DNA from: Cellulosimicrobium marinum
GTDB taxonomy: Bacteria; Actinomycetota; Actinomycetes; Actinomycetales; Cellulomonadaceae
DNA: 64,000 nucleotides
Reading direction: 5' to 3'
Assembly (NCBI RefSeq): GCF_020551945.1
Contig: NZ_JAJBZH010000006.1
Span: 162,281 to 226,280 of the forward strand
Shown here: piece by piece, positions 18,063-26,907 of the stretch
Numbering within the stretch: the stretch's first letter is position 1
Layout of the letters: each line of letters begins with the position of its first letter
Position numbers and translations under genes: made by a program
The notes under the pieces: model-generated
The model's input: the letters and a program-made list of their open reading frames with translations, nothing else
What the model was told of the DNA's origin: nothing
Database searches by the model: none

Positions 18063-18695
18063 ATGTCCACGTCCTCCCGCCCCGAACCGGTCGACCCCTC
18101 GACCCCGCCGTCGACCGCGCCCGCACCCGGGCACCCAGGCCCCCGACGGCGGCTCGTCGCCTGGACGGTCGGCCTCGCGGCGCTCGTGCTCGCCCTCGAC
18201 CAGCTGACGAAGTGGTGGGCCGAGTCCACGCTCGCGCTCGGTGACGAGCCGATCCCGCTGCTGGGCTCCCTCCTCGGGCTGCGCCTGCTCTACAACCCGG
18301 GTGCCGCGCTCTCCATCGCCACCGGCATGACGTGGCTCCTCACCATCGTGGTGGTCGCCGTCGTCGTCGTGATCGTCCGCATGGTGGGTCGCATCGGCTC
18401 GCGCGGGTGGGCGGTCGCCCTCGGCCTCCTCCTCGGCGGCGCCGTCGGGAACCTGCTCGACCGGCTGTTCCGCGACCCCGGGTTCGCCCGCGGCCACGTC
18501 GTCGACTTCATCGACTACGCCGGCTTCTTCGTGGGCAACGTCGCGGACATCGCGATCGTCGCCGCCGCCGTGATGATCGCCGTGCTCTCGATCCTCGGGA
18601 TCGCGCTCGACGGGACGCGCCACGGCACGACCGACGACGACGCCGTCCGCCCGGACGACGCGAACCGGACGGACGAGGCGAGGGACGGACGATGA
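18063..18695 (+). CDS. lspA: Lipoprotein signal peptidase II
   Basis: 210 residues from ATG 18063; an in-frame GTG at 18045 is possible, but CAGACT ending 8 nt before the ATG looks like a -10 of a leaderless transcript. LspA cleaves prolipoproteins after diacylglyceryl transfer. Four TM helices follow a Pro-rich N-terminal tail; the catalytic aspartates are Asp133 (GNLLDRLF) and Asp162 (GNVADIAI), with NPGAALS between. The C-terminus carries an Asp/Arg-rich cytoplasmic tail. rluD overlaps by ATGA. Substrates in this window could include the Rieske lipoprotein. Confidence 0.93.
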   Translation: MSTSSRPEPVDPSTPPSTAPAPGHPGPRRRLVAWTVGLAALVLALDQLTKWWAESTLALGDEPIPLLGSLLGLRLLYNPGAALSIATGMTWLLTIVVVAVVVVIVRMVGRIGSRGWAVALGLLLGGAVGNLLDRLFRDPGFARGHVVDFIDYAGFFVGNVADIAIVAAAVMIAVLSILGIALDGTRHGTTDDDAVRPDDANRTDEARDGR

Positions 18696-19624
18696 GCCTG
18701 CGATCGCTCCCCGTCCCCGACGGGCTCGCCGGCGACCGCGTCGACGCCGGTCTGTCGCGCCTCCTCGGCCTCTCCCGAACGCGGGCCGCGGAGCTCGCCG
18801 GCGCCGGTGCGGTCCTCCTCGACGGTCGCCCCGTCGGCAAGTCCGACCGGCTCGTCGCCGGCGCGTGGCTCGAGGTGGACGTGCCCGACGCCGCGCCCCC
18901 CGCCGCCGAGGTGGTGCCCGAGCCCGTCCCCGGCATGGGCATCGTCCACGACGACGACGACCTCGTCGTCGTCGACAAGCCCGTCGGCGTCGCCGCCCAC
19001 CCCTCGCCCGGATGGACGGGGCCGACCGTCGTCGGGGCACTGGCCGCCGCCGGCTACCGCATCTCGACGTCCGGCGCGGCCGAGCGGCAGGGGGTCGTGC
19101 ACCGGCTCGACGTCGGGACGTCGGGCCTCATGGTGGTCGCGAAGAGCGAGCACGCCTACACGGCCCTCAAGCGCGCGTTCAAGGAACGCACGGTCGACAA
19201 GGTCTACCACGCCCTCGTGCAGGGGCACCCCGAGCCGACGACGGGGACCATCGACGCACCGATCGGCCGGCACCCGAGCGCCGACTGGAAGTTCGCCGTC
19301 ACCGCGGACGGCAAGCCGTCGGTGACGCACTACGAGGTGCTCGAGATGCTGCCCGCGGCGTCCCTCGTGGAGGTGCACCTGGAGACCGGGCGCACCCACC
19401 AGATCCGTGTCCACTTCTCCGCCGTGCGCCATCCCTGCGTCGGAGACCTCACCTACGGCGCCGACCCGGTCCTCGCCTCGCGCGTCGCGCTCTCCCGCCA
19501 GTGGCTGCACGCCGTGCGCCTCGGGTTCGAGCACCCCGGGACCGGCCGGTGGCTCGAGGTCGAGAGCTACTATCCCGACGACCTGTCCCACGCGCTCGAC
19601 GTCGTCCGGGCGGCCTACTCGTGA
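18692..19624 (+). CDS. rluD: 23S rRNA pseudouridine synthase, RluD type
   Basis: 310 residues. An N-terminal S4 domain (about 12-70, [19 protein letters not shown]) precedes the RsuA/RluA catalytic domain with [15 protein letters not shown], whose Asp is the nucleophile, and [11 protein letters not shown]. The RluD branch modifies helix 69 of 23S rRNA; specificity is assigned by family and by the conserved lspA-rluD pairing. The ATG overlaps the lspA stop, and the GNAT gene after it overlaps by GTGA, so all three are coupled. Confidence 0.9.
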   Translation: MSLRSLPVPDGLAGDRVDAGLSRLLGLSRTRAAELAGAGAVLLDGRPVGKSDRLVAGAWLEVDVPDAAPPAAEVVPEPVPGMGIVHDDDDLVVVDKPVGVAAHPSPGWTGPTVVGALAAAGYRISTSGAAERQGVVHRLDVGTSGLMVVAKSEHAYTALKRAFKERTVDKVYHALVQGHPEPTTGTIDAPIGRHPSADWKFAVTADGKPSVTHYEVLEMLPAASLVEVHLETGRTHQIRVHFSAVRHPCVGDLTYGADPVLASRVALSRQWLHAVRLGFEHPGTGRWLEVESYYPDDLSHALDVVRAAYS

Positions 19625-20154
19625 CCGGTCCCCACGGCCCGGGCACACCCGAGACCTCACCTGCCGGAGGGCCGCCGCCGCTCATGGCGGAGCGCGTGCA
19701 GGACGCCGCGGGTCTCGCCGCCGCCCACGCGCTGCGGCTGGCGGTCTTCGTCGACGAGCAGCACGTGCCCGTCGAGGAGGAGATCGACGCGCTCGACACC
19801 GCCCCCACCACGACGCACGTGCTCGTGCGCGACGCCGGTGGCGCCGTCGTCGGGACGGGCCGCCTCCTCACCGACCCCGCGCACCCCGGCGAGGTCCACG
19901 TCGGCCGGGTCGCCGTCGCGGCGACCGCCCGGGGCACAGGGGCCGGCGCCGCGGTGATGCGCGCCCTGGAGGCGATCGCGCTCGCCGAGCACGCCGTGCC
20001 CGGCCCCGACGGTCGTCCGACGGTCCACGTCGAGCTGTCCGCCCAGGTCCAGGCGGTCGGCTTCTACGAACGCCTCGGCTATACCGTCTCCGGTCCCGTG
20101 TACCTCGACGCCGGCATCGACCACCGCGACGCCACGAAGACCCTCCAGGCGTGA
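19621..20154 (+). CDS. GNAT family N-acetyltransferase
   Basis: 177 residues, GTG start overlapping rluD. The GNAT fold is visible: [18 protein letters not shown] near the N-terminus, the acetyl-CoA loop [14 protein letters not shown] (motif A), and the C-terminal [13 protein letters not shown]. The first 20 residues are Pro/Gly-rich and may be unstructured. The substrate is unknown. The N-terminal pattern resembles ElaA-like GNATs. It is the last gene before the repeat-rich gap ahead of dnaE. Confidence 0.85.
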   Translation: MTGPHGPGTPETSPAGGPPPLMAERVQDAAGLAAAHALRLAVFVDEQHVPVEEEIDALDTAPTTTHVLVRDAGGAVVGTGRLLTDPAHPGEVHVGRVAVAATARGTGAGAAVMRALEAIALAEHAVPGPDGRPTVHVELSAQVQAVGFYERLGYTVSGPVYLDAGIDHRDATKTLQA

Positions 20155-20190
20155 CGGCTTGACGGCTTGACGGCTTGACGGCCTGGCGTG
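20152..20190 (+). repeat. Tandem TGACGGCTT repeats at the GNAT stop
   Basis: Starting at the GNAT stop codon, TGACGGCTT occurs three times head to tail (from 20152) and a fourth copy is degenerate (TGACGGCCT). The 9-bp units place repeated in-frame TGA triplets after the gene. Confidence 0.85.
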
Positions 20191-20202
20191 GCGGTCGCCT
20201 CT

Positions 20203-20542
20203 GCGCGCGGGGCCGGGGCCGCGCTCGGGCCTACCCTCCGCGCCTCGTCCCTCGGCGCTCCCGCCAGGCCCGACCACGGCCCTTCGCACGGCCCCGACCC
20301 CGCGCGCTCGTCCTCGTCGCGCCTCTCCCGCCGGTCGGGACCTGGCCCTGTGAACGGCCCCGCGCGCTACGCACGCACGCCGCGCGGGATCTCCGTGCAC
20401 CGTGAGCCGTGCACCGTGCACCGTGCAGAGGCGACGGACGGGAAGAGCGGGGTGGTGGGTGGTGTCGCGGCTCGTGGCGGGCCTGGCGGGAGCGCCGAGG
20501 AACGAGGCGCGGAGGGAGAGCCGCGACACCATCCACCACCCC
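20203..20542. repeat. Interleaved long inverted repeats before dnaE
   Basis: This 489-bp gap holds no convincing gene but three long inverted repeats. Arms 20203-20220/20290-20307 (18 bp, one mismatch); 20234-20271/20479-20516 (38 bp, one mismatch); and 20449-20473/20518-20542 (25 bp, one mismatch that is a G-U wobble in RNA). The third hairpin has the right arm of the second as its loop, so the two folds partly exclude each other. Four CCGTGCA/CCGTGAG copies lie at 20393-20427. A dispersed palindromic element or a structured RNA are both possible. Confidence 0.75.
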
Positions 20543-20631
20543 GCGGCGGCGACCACACGGATCCTCGGGCGACCCGGGGGGACGTGACCGACGCGTCGCG
20601 CGCGGTGGCCGCCGATGTCCGTGCCCGCGCC

Positions 20632-20646
20632 TAGGATCGACGCATG
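20632..20646 (+). promoter_or_regulatory. Leaderless-type promoter of dnaE
   Basis: TAGGAT (20632-20637), 6 nt, then ATG 20644, with no Shine-Dalgarno. This is the spacing expected when transcription starts at the A of the start codon. Confidence 0.6.
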
Positions 20647-23600
20647 CCGAGCACGACCGAGGACTTCGTCCATCTCCACGTCCACACCGAGTACTCGATG
20701 CTGGACGGTGCGGCGCGGATCGGGGACCTGTTCGACGAGGTCGAGCGGCTCGGCCAGAAGGCCATCGCGACGACGGACCACGGGTACGTGTTCGGCGCGT
20801 TCGAGTTCTGGTCGAAGGCGCAGGCGAAGGGCATCAAGCCGATCATCGGCGTCGAGGCGTACGTCACGCCGGGGACGAGCCGGTTCGACCAGACGCGTGT
20901 GCGGTTCGGGGAGAAGGGGCAGGAGTCCGACGACGTGTCGGCGCGCGGCGCGTACACGCACATGACGCTGCTCGCGAAGGACAACGAGGGCCTGCACAAC
21001 CTGTTCCGGGCGTCGTCGCTCGCGTCGCTCGACGGGCAGATGGGCAAGTGGCCGCGGATGGACCGCGACCTGCTGCAGCGGTACGGCAAGGGCCTGATCG
21101 CGACGAGCGGGTGCCCGTCGGGCGAGATCCAGACGCGGCTGCGGCTGGGGCAGTGGGACGAGGCGGTGCGGACCGCGGGCGAGCTGCAGGACATCTTCGG
21201 TCGCGACGGGTTCTTCGTCGAGCTCATGGACCACGGGCTGGAGATCGAGACGCGGGTCACGAAGGACCTGCTGCGCCTCGCGGAGACGATCGGCGCGCGG
21301 GTCGTCGCGACGAACGACCTCCACTACGTGCGCGAGGACGACGCGTCGAGCCAGGAGGCGTTGCTCGCGATCAACTCGGGGTCGACGCTGGACGACCCGG
21401 ACCGGTTCAAGTTCGACGGCACGGGGTACTACGTGAAGTCGGCGGCCGAGATGCGGCGGGTGTTCGCAGAGCTGCCGGAGGCGTGCGACAACACGCTGCT
21501 CATCGCGGAGCAGTGCGAGGTGTCCTTCAACACGAAGGCCAACTACATGCCGCGCTTCCCCGTGCCGGAGGGCGAGGACGAGACGAGCTGGTTCGTCAAG
21601 GAGATCGAGCGCGGCCTGCACCGGCGCTACCCGGGCGGGATCCCGGAGGCGTCGCGCAAGCAGGCGGAGTACGAGACCGAGGTCATCGTCCAGATGGGTT
21701 TCCCGGGGTACTTCCTCGTGGTCGCCGACTTCATCAACTGGGCGAAGGAGCAGGGGATCCGGGTGGGGCCGGGCCGTGGGTCGGCGGCGGGGTCGATGGC
21801 GTCGTACCTCATGGGGATCACGGAGCTCGACCCGCTCAAGCACGGTCTGATCTTCGAGCGCTTCCTCAACCCGGAGCGCGTGTCGATGCCCGACGTCGAC
21901 GTCGACTTCGACGAGCGCCGGCGCGGTGAGGTCATCCGGTACGTCACGGAGAAGTACGGGGACGACCGGGTGGCGCAGATCGTCACGTACGGGACGATCA
22001 AGGCGAAGCAGGCGCTCAAGGACTCGTCGCGCCTCCTGGGCTTCCCGTTCGCGATGGGGGAGAAGCTCACGAAGGCGATGCCGCCGGCGGTGATGGGCAA
22101 GGACATCCCGTTGTCGGGCATCTTCGACCCGAAGCACGAGCGGTACGCGGAGGCGGGGGAGTTCCGCCAGCTGCACGACACGGACCCCGAGGCGCAGCGC
22201 GTGGTGGAGCTGGCGCGCGGTATCGAGGGCCTGAAGCGCCAGTGGGGCGTGCACGCGGCGGGCGTCATCATGTCGAGCGACCCGCTGATCGACATCATCC
22301 CGATCATGCGGCGCCTGCAGGACGGCGCGGTGATCACGCAGTTCGACTACCCGACGTCCGAGGGGCTCGGCCTCATCAAGATGGACTTCCTGGGGCTGCG
22401 CAACCTCACGATCCTCGAGGACGCGCTCGAGAACATCGAGATGAACGGCAAGGAACCCATCCAGATCGAGGCGCTCGAGCTCGACGACCGTGCGGCGTAC
22501 GAGCTGCTGGCGCGTGGTGACACGCTGGGCGTGTTCCAGCTCGACGGCGGTCCGATGCGCGCCCTGCTGCGCCAGATGCGTCCGGACAACTTCGAGGACA
22601 TCTCCGCCGTCATCGCCCTGTATCGGCCGGGCCCGATGGGCATGAACTCGCACACGAACTACGCGCTGCGCAAGAACGGCCTGCAGAAGATCGAGCCGAT
22701 CCACCCGGAGCTCGCGGAGCCTCTGGCGGAGGTCCTCGACGAGACGTACGGCCTCATCGTCTATCAGGAGCAGGTGCAGAAGGCCGCGCAGGTGCTCGCC
22801 GGGTACTCGCTCGGCCAGGCCGACCTGCTGCGGCGTGCGATGGGCAAGAAGAAGAAGGAGATCCTCGACAAGGAGTTCGTGCCCTTCCACGCGGGCATGA
22901 AGGAGCGGGGCTACAGCGACGGTGCGATCCAGGCGGTGTGGGACACGCTCGTCCCGTTCGCGGGGTACGCGTTCAACAAGGCCCACTCGGCGGGCTACGG
23001 CCTCGTCTCGTACTGGACGGCGTTCCTCAAGGCGAACTACCCGACCGAGTACATGGCGGCGCTGCTCACGAGCGTGCGCGACGACAAGGACAAGTCGGCG
23101 CTGTACCTCAACGAGTGCCGCCGGATGCACATCACCGTCCTTCCTCCGGACGTGAACTCGTCAGCGGCGAACTTCACGGCCGTCGGGGACGACATCCGCT
23201 TCGGTCTCACCGCGGTGCGCAACGTGGGCCGCAACGTCGTGGACGCGATCGTCGCGACGCGCGAGTCGAAGGGCGAGTTCACGTCCTTCACGGACTTCCT
23301 CGACAAGGTCCCGGCGGTCGTGTGCAACAAGCGCACGATCGAGTCGCTGATCAAGGCCGGGGCGTTCGACTCCCTCGGGCACGGCCGCCGCGCGCTGCTC
23401 GTCGTCCACGAGCAGGCGGTGGACTCCGTCATCAGCGTCAAGCGCAAGGAGGCGGAGGGGCAGTTCGACCTCTTCGCCGACTTCGCCGCGCAGGACGACC
23501 CGTCGATGTCGTTCAGCGTGGACGTGCCGGACCTGCCGGACTGGGACAAGAAGCAGAGGCTCGCGTTCGAGCGCGAGATGCTCGGTCTGTACGTGTCGGA

Positions 23601-24177
23601 CCACCCGCTGTCGGGGCTGGAGCACGTGCTCACCCGTGCGGCGGACACCGGGATCGCCGCGCTCATCGCGGACGAAGGACGCCCTGACGGGTCGACCGTG
23701 ACGGTCGCGGGTCTGGTCACCTCGCTGCAGCGCAAGATGAGCAAGAACGGCAACCCGTGGGCGGCGGTGACGATCGAGGACCTCGAGGGGGCCGTCGAGG
23801 TGATGTTCTTCGGCGAGACGTACCTCGCGTACTCGACGATCCTCGCGGAGGACCAGGTCGTCGTGCTGCGCGGCCGGGTGCGCCGACGGGACGACACCAT
23901 GCAGCTCCAGGCGATGGAGGTCTCCCTGCCGGACGTCACGGTCGGTGCCGAGTCGCCGCTCGCCGTCCGTGTGCCGCACACGCGGTGCGTCGAGCCGGTC
24001 GTCGCCCGGCTGCGGGACGTCCTCGCGACGCACCCGGGTTCCGCCGAGGTGCACGTCCAGGTGCTCGAACCGGGCAAGACGACGGTGGTGCGGGCGGGCG
24101 ACGCCCTGCGCGTGGAGAAGTCCCCGGCGCTCTTCGGCGACCTCAAGGCGCTGCTCGGGCCGTCGTGCCTCGTGTGA
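20644..24177 (+). CDS. dnaE: DNA polymerase III alpha subunit DnaE
   Basis: 1177 residues, the length of a DnaE1 replicase. It opens with the PHP domain (FVHLHVHTEYSMLDGA, 8-23; TTDHGYVFG), then the polymerase palm with the catalytic aspartates in PDVDVDFDERRR, the GRGSAAGS loop, fingers (QEQVQKAAQVLAGYSLGQADLLRRAMGKKK), HAAGV and the tandem HhH region, and a C-terminal OB fold (TVAGLVTSLQRKMSKNGNPW). The PHP metal-ligand histidines are intact, so proofreading by the PHP domain, as known for mycobacterial DnaE1, is possible. It seems to be transcribed from its own leaderless promoter. Confidence 0.97.
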   Translation: MPSTTEDFVHLHVHTEYSMLDGAARIGDLFDEVERLGQKAIATTDHGYVFGAFEFWSKAQAKGIKPIIGVEAYVTPGTSRFDQTRVRFGEKGQESDDVSARGAYTHMTLLAKDNEGLHNLFRASSLASLDGQMGKWPRMDRDLLQRYGKGLIATSGCPSGEIQTRLRLGQWDEAVRTAGELQDIFGRDGFFVELMDHGLEIETRVTKDLLRLAETIGARVVATNDLHYVREDDASSQEALLAINSGSTLDDPDRFKFDGTGYYVKSAAEMRRVFAELPEACDNTLLIAEQCEVSFNTKANYMPRFPVPEGEDETSWFVKEIERGLHRRYPGGIPEASRKQAEYETEVIVQMGFPGYFLVVADFINWAKEQGIRVGPGRGSAAGSMASYLMGITELDPLKHGLIFERFLNPERVSMPDVDVDFDERRRGEVIRYVTEKYGDDRVAQIVTYGTIKAKQALKDSSRLLGFPFAMGEKLTKAMPPAVMGKDIPLSGIFDPKHERYAEAGEFRQLHDTDPEAQRVVELARGIEGLKRQWGVHAAGVIMSSDPLIDIIPIMRRLQDGAVITQFDYPTSEGLGLIKMDFLGLRNLTILEDALENIEMNGKEPIQIEALELDDRAAYELLARGDTLGVFQLDGGPMRALLRQMRPDNFEDISAVIALYRPGPMGMNSHTNYALRKNGLQKIEPIHPELAEPLAEVLDETYGLIVYQEQVQKAAQVLAGYSLGQADLLRRAMGKKKKEILDKEFVPFHAGMKERGYSDGAIQAVWDTLVPFAGYAFNKAHSAGYGLVSYWTAFLKANYPTEYMAALLTSVRDDKDKSALYLNECRRMHITVLPPDVNSSAANFTAVGDDIRFGLTAVRNVGRNVVDAIVATRESKGEFTSFTDFLDKVPAVVCNKRTIESLIKAGAFDSLGHGRRALLVVHEQAVDSVISVKRKEAEGQFDLFADFAAQDDPSMSFSVDVPDLPDWDKKQRLAFEREMLGLYVSDHPLSGLEHVLTRAADTGIAALIADEGRPDGSTVTVAGLVTSLQRKMSKNGNPWAAVTIEDLEGAVEVMFFGETYLAYSTILAEDQVVVLRGRVRRRDDTMQLQAMEVSLPDVTVGAESPLAVRVPHTRCVEPVVARLRDVLATHPGSAEVHVQVLEPGKTTVVRAGDALRVEKSPALFGDLKALLGPSCLV

Positions 24178-24199
24178 GGGGCGTCCCCACGGCCGCGCC

Positions 24200-24214
24200 T
24201 AGACTCGGCGCGTG
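24200..24214 (+). promoter_or_regulatory. Leaderless-type promoter of the PPOX gene
   Basis: TAGACT (24200-24205), 6 nt, then GTG 24212. The spacing favours this GTG over the ATG directly after it. Confidence 0.6.
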
Positions 24215-24616
24215 ATGCGACTCAACCCTGAGCAGCGCGTGTTCGTCACCGAGCGGCACCTGGCCACCCTCACGACCCTGCGCGCCGACGGCACGCCCCA
24301 CGTGGTGCCGGTGGCGTTCACGTGGGACGACGAGGCGGGTGTCGTGCGGATCACGTGCAACCGCGGGTCGGTGAAGGCCCGCAACGCGCGGCGCGTCGGC
24401 GCGGAGGGCGCCCTGCCGCGTGCGGCGGTGTGCCAGGTCGACGGGGGCCGCTGGATCACCCTGGAGGGGACGGTCGAGGTGGTCGAGGACGAGGCGGAGA
24501 TCGCGGACGCCGTCGAGCGGTACGGCCGTCGCTACCGGCAGCTCGGTCCGAACCCGGAGCGCGTGGTGCTGCGGCTCACGCCGGACCGCGTGATGGCCTC
24601 GACCTACATGGCCTGA
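24212..24616 (+). CDS. PPOX-class flavin or F420-dependent oxidoreductase-like protein
   Basis: 134 residues forming a split-barrel flavin-binding domain: RHLATLTTLRADGTPHVVPVAFTWD at the N-terminus, then ITCNRGSVKARNARR and the strand GGRWITLEGTVEVVED. This matches small actinobacterial PPOX/FDOR proteins that bind F420 or FMN; cofactor and substrate cannot be decided. The coding end (TYMA) lies in a 19-bp tandem duplication. It is probably transcribed alone. Confidence 0.8.
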   Translation: MMRLNPEQRVFVTERHLATLTTLRADGTPHVVPVAFTWDDEAGVVRITCNRGSVKARNARRVGAEGALPRAAVCQVDGGRWITLEGTVEVVEDEAEIADAVERYGRRYRQLGPNPERVVLRLTPDRVMASTYMA

Positions 24617-24638
24617 CGTGACCTACATGGCCTGACGT
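24601..24638 (+). repeat. Exact 19-bp tandem duplication over a stop codon
   Basis: GACCTACATGGCCTGACGT occurs twice without a gap (24601-24619, 24620-24638). The first copy contains the last codons and stop of the PPOX gene; the second lies in the 60-bp convergent gap before the S4 gene. The perfect identity suggests a recent slippage event. Confidence 0.95.
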
Positions 24639-24676
24639 CGGGCGACCAGTCCGGTGCCCGGGGTCAGACGATCGGG

Positions 24677-24910
24677 TCAGGCGACGGACGCGGCCTGGGT
24701 CCCGGCCGGGTGGTCGACCGTGACGACGTCGCCCCTGCGGAGCTGGCGGCCTCGTCGGGTGTCGATCTCGCCGTTCACCCGCACCTCGCCCTCGGCGACG
24801 AGCTCGCGTGCCTCGGCGCCGGACTCGGCGAGCCCGGCGAGCTTGAGGAACTGCCCCAGCCGGATGACGTCGTCGGAGATCTCGACGGGGGTGGCGTCCG
24901 TTGCGTCCAT
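24677..24910 (-). CDS. Small S4-domain RNA-binding protein
   Basis: 77 residues consisting almost entirely of an S4 RNA-binding fold: IRLGQFLKLAGLAESGAEARELVAEG, then VRVNGEIDTRRGRQLRRGD. Similar stand-alone S4 proteins (YbcJ/RlbA type) bind structured RNA or ribosome-related targets; the target here is unknown. The start at 24910 gives a short acidic N-terminus; the frame stays open further upstream, but those codons look non-coding. It converges with the PPOX gene and diverges from hisD. Confidence 0.85.
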   Translation of the reverse strand: MDATDATPVEISDDVIRLGQFLKLAGLAESGAEARELVAEGEVRVNGEIDTRRGRQLRRGDVVTVDHPAGTQAASVA

Positions 24911-25015
24911 GCGCCCATCGTCCCATCCCGCGACGGGCACCCGACACCGGCCACGGCAGCAGAGGCGCGGCGCCCGGCAGGCGGAATCCTCTCGTCCGGC
25001 GCGGCCTCGCGCTCC

Positions 25016-25030
25016 TAGACTCGACCCATG
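25016..25030 (+). promoter_or_regulatory. Leaderless-type promoter of hisD
   Basis: TAGACT (25016-25021), 6 nt, then ATG 25028, without a Shine-Dalgarno. Confidence 0.6.
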
Positions 25031-26353
25031 ATCACCCGCATCGATCTTCGAGGCCGCACCCTGTCCGCGCGTGAGCTCGTCGAGGCCCTGCCCCGGGCGG
25101 AGCTCGGTGTGGAGGACGCGGCGCATCGGGTGGCCCCGATCCTCGACGCGGTGCGCTCCCGGGGGGCGGAGGCGCTGCGCGAGTACGCGGAGCGGTTCGA
25201 CGGGGTCCGGCCCGAGCACCTGCGGGTCCCGGCACAGGCGCTCGCCACGGCGCTCGCCGAGCTCGACCCTGCCGTCCGGTCGGGGCTGGAGGAGGCAATC
25301 CGCCGGGTCCGGCTCGTGCACGCGGCGCAGCGGCCGCGGGACTTCACGGTGCAGGTCGCCCCGGGTGCGCAGGTGCGCCAGCGCTGGGTGCCCGTCGGGC
25401 GCGTGGGTCTGTACGCGCCGGGAGGCCTCGCGGTGTACCCGTCGTCGGTCGTCATGAACGTCGTCGCGGCCCAGGAGGCGGGCGTCGAGAGCCTCGCGGT
25501 CGCGTCGCCGCCGCAGAAGGACGCCGGTGGCCTGCCGCACCCGACCATCCTCGCCGCGTGCGCGCTGCTGGGCGTCGACGAGGTGTACGCGGCGGGCGGC
25601 GCCCAGGCCGTCGCGATGTTCGCCTACGGCGCGGTGGGCAGCGAGCCCCAGGACGGCGACGTGCTGTGCGAGCCCGTCGACGTCGTGACCGGCCCGGGCA
25701 ACGTCTTCGTCGCGGCGGCCAAGCGGCTGGTGCGGGGCGTCGTCGGCATCGACGCCGAGGCGGGGCCGACGGAGATCGCGATCCTCGCGGACACGACGGC
25801 TGACCCGGGGCACGTCGCGTCGGACCTCATCAGCCAGGCCGAGCACGACCCGCTGGCCGCGGCCGTCCTCGTGACGCCGTCGGTGGAGCTCGCGGCCGCG
25901 GTCGAGGCGCGGCTCGTCGACCTGGTGCCGGAGACGAAGCACACGGAGCGGGTCGCGCAGGCGCTCGCCGGGCCGCAGTCGGCGGTCGTGCTCGTGGACG
26001 ACCTCGAGCAGGGGCTCGCGGTCGTGGACGCCTACGGGGCGGAGCACCTCGAGATCCAGACGCGGGACGCGGCGGCGTACGCCGAGCGCGTCCGCAGCGC
26101 GGGGGCGATCTTCGTCGGTCCGTGGTCGCCGGTGTCGCTGGGCGACTACATGGCGGGGTCGAACCACGTCCTGCCGACGGGCGGGTGCGCGCACTTCGCG
26201 AGCGGGCTCGGCGTGCACAGCTTCGTCAAGGCGGTCCAGGTGATCGAGTACGACCGGGACGCGCTGGAGGACGTCGCGGAGCGGATCGTGGCGGTCGCGG
26301 TGGACGAGGACCTGCCGGCGCACGGCGAGGCCGTGCGGGCCCGCTTCCTCTGA
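25028..26353 (+). CDS. hisD: Histidinol dehydrogenase HisD
   Basis: 441 residues, normal for HisD. It oxidises L-histidinol to L-histidine in two NAD-dependent steps with a catalytic zinc. Family stretches are [30 protein letters not shown], the [16 protein letters not shown] signature, [10 protein letters not shown], and SQAEHDP with zinc-ligand residues. hisD is about 5 kb from hisC, separated by a minus-strand block, so the his genes are not one operon here. The GNAT gene follows 11 bp later. Confidence 0.96.
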   Translation: MITRIDLRGRTLSARELVEALPRAELGVEDAAHRVAPILDAVRSRGAEALREYAERFDGVRPEHLRVPAQALATALAELDPAVRSGLEEAIRRVRLVHAAQRPRDFTVQVAPGAQVRQRWVPVGRVGLYAPGGLAVYPSSVVMNVVAAQEAGVESLAVASPPQKDAGGLPHPTILAACALLGVDEVYAAGGAQAVAMFAYGAVGSEPQDGDVLCEPVDVVTGPGNVFVAAAKRLVRGVVGIDAEAGPTEIAILADTTADPGHVASDLISQAEHDPLAAAVLVTPSVELAAAVEARLVDLVPETKHTERVAQALAGPQSAVVLVDDLEQGLAVVDAYGAEHLEIQTRDAAAYAERVRSAGAIFVGPWSPVSLGDYMAGSNHVLPTGGCAHFASGLGVHSFVKAVQVIEYDRDALEDVAERIVAVAVDEDLPAHGEAVRARFL

Positions 26354-26364
26354 CGGAGGGCTCT

Positions 26365-26853
26365 GTGTCGCGGGGCGAGGCTGTCGTGCCGGGAGACCAC
26401 GGCGTGCGCCGGGCGCGTCCGGCGGACGCCTCGGCGCTCGTGGGCCTGCGTGTCGAGCTCATGCGCGCGATGGGGGAGGACGGGGCGGAGGACCGCGGGT
26501 GGCAGGACCGCGCCCTCACCTGGTTCCGGGACGCGCTCGCCGGCGACGACGCGGCGGCCTTCGTGGTCGACGACGGCGGCGCCGTGGTGACGGGCGCGCT
26601 CGTGACGCTGGGCCGGGGCGCGCCGTCCGCGCGCAACCCCCGCGGTGTCACGGCACACCTGTCCAACGTCTGCACCCTCCCTCCGGCGCGTGGGCGGGGG
26701 CACGCCCGCGCGTGCGTGGTGGCTGCGGTCGACTGGGCGCGGGGTGCGGGTGCGGACTCGGTGGCGCTGCACGCCACACCCGCCGGCGAAGGGCTCTACC
26801 GTGCGCTCGGGTTCACCGACACGACCTACACCGAGCTGAGGCTGCGCTGGTGA
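26365..26853 (+). CDS. GNAT family N-acetyltransferase
   Basis: 162 residues from a GTG preceded by GGAGGG. It has a GNAT N-terminal half (VRRARPADASALVGLRVELMRAMG), the variant acetyl-CoA loop PPARGRGHARACVVAAVDWA, and the end LYRALGFTDTTYTELRLRW. The target is unknown. It is 11 bp downstream of hisD and likely co-transcribed, but this need not mean a role in histidine synthesis. Confidence 0.85.
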   Translation: MSRGEAVVPGDHGVRRARPADASALVGLRVELMRAMGEDGAEDRGWQDRALTWFRDALAGDDAAAFVVDDGGAVVTGALVTLGRGAPSARNPRGVTAHLSNVCTLPPARGRGHARACVVAAVDWARGAGADSVALHATPAGEGLYRALGFTDTTYTELRLRW

Positions 26854-26861
26854 GGGGACCG

Positions 26862-26895
26862 CGCCCACCCGCGGTCGGCATCGCGCGGGTGGGCG
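26862..26895. terminator. Bidirectional hairpin between GNAT and recQ
   Basis: CGCCCACCCGCG (26862-26873) pairs exactly with CGCGGGTGGGCG (26884-26895) over a 10-nt loop, in the 54-bp gap between two converging genes. Confidence 0.75.
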
Positions 26896-26907
26896 TCGGG
26901 AGCCACG

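Noticed and set aside
20188..20634. 148-codon open frame in the gap before dnaE
   Set aside because: It is composed of the inverted-repeat arms, has no RBS, and the protein is Arg/Gly/Ala-rich without fold signs.
19657..23130. Very long minus-strand open frame opposite rluD/GNAT/dnaE
   Set aside because: Composition is Arg/His/Val/Leu-rich noise, it shows no domain, and it lies opposite a complete dnaE. It is a GC-driven shadow frame.
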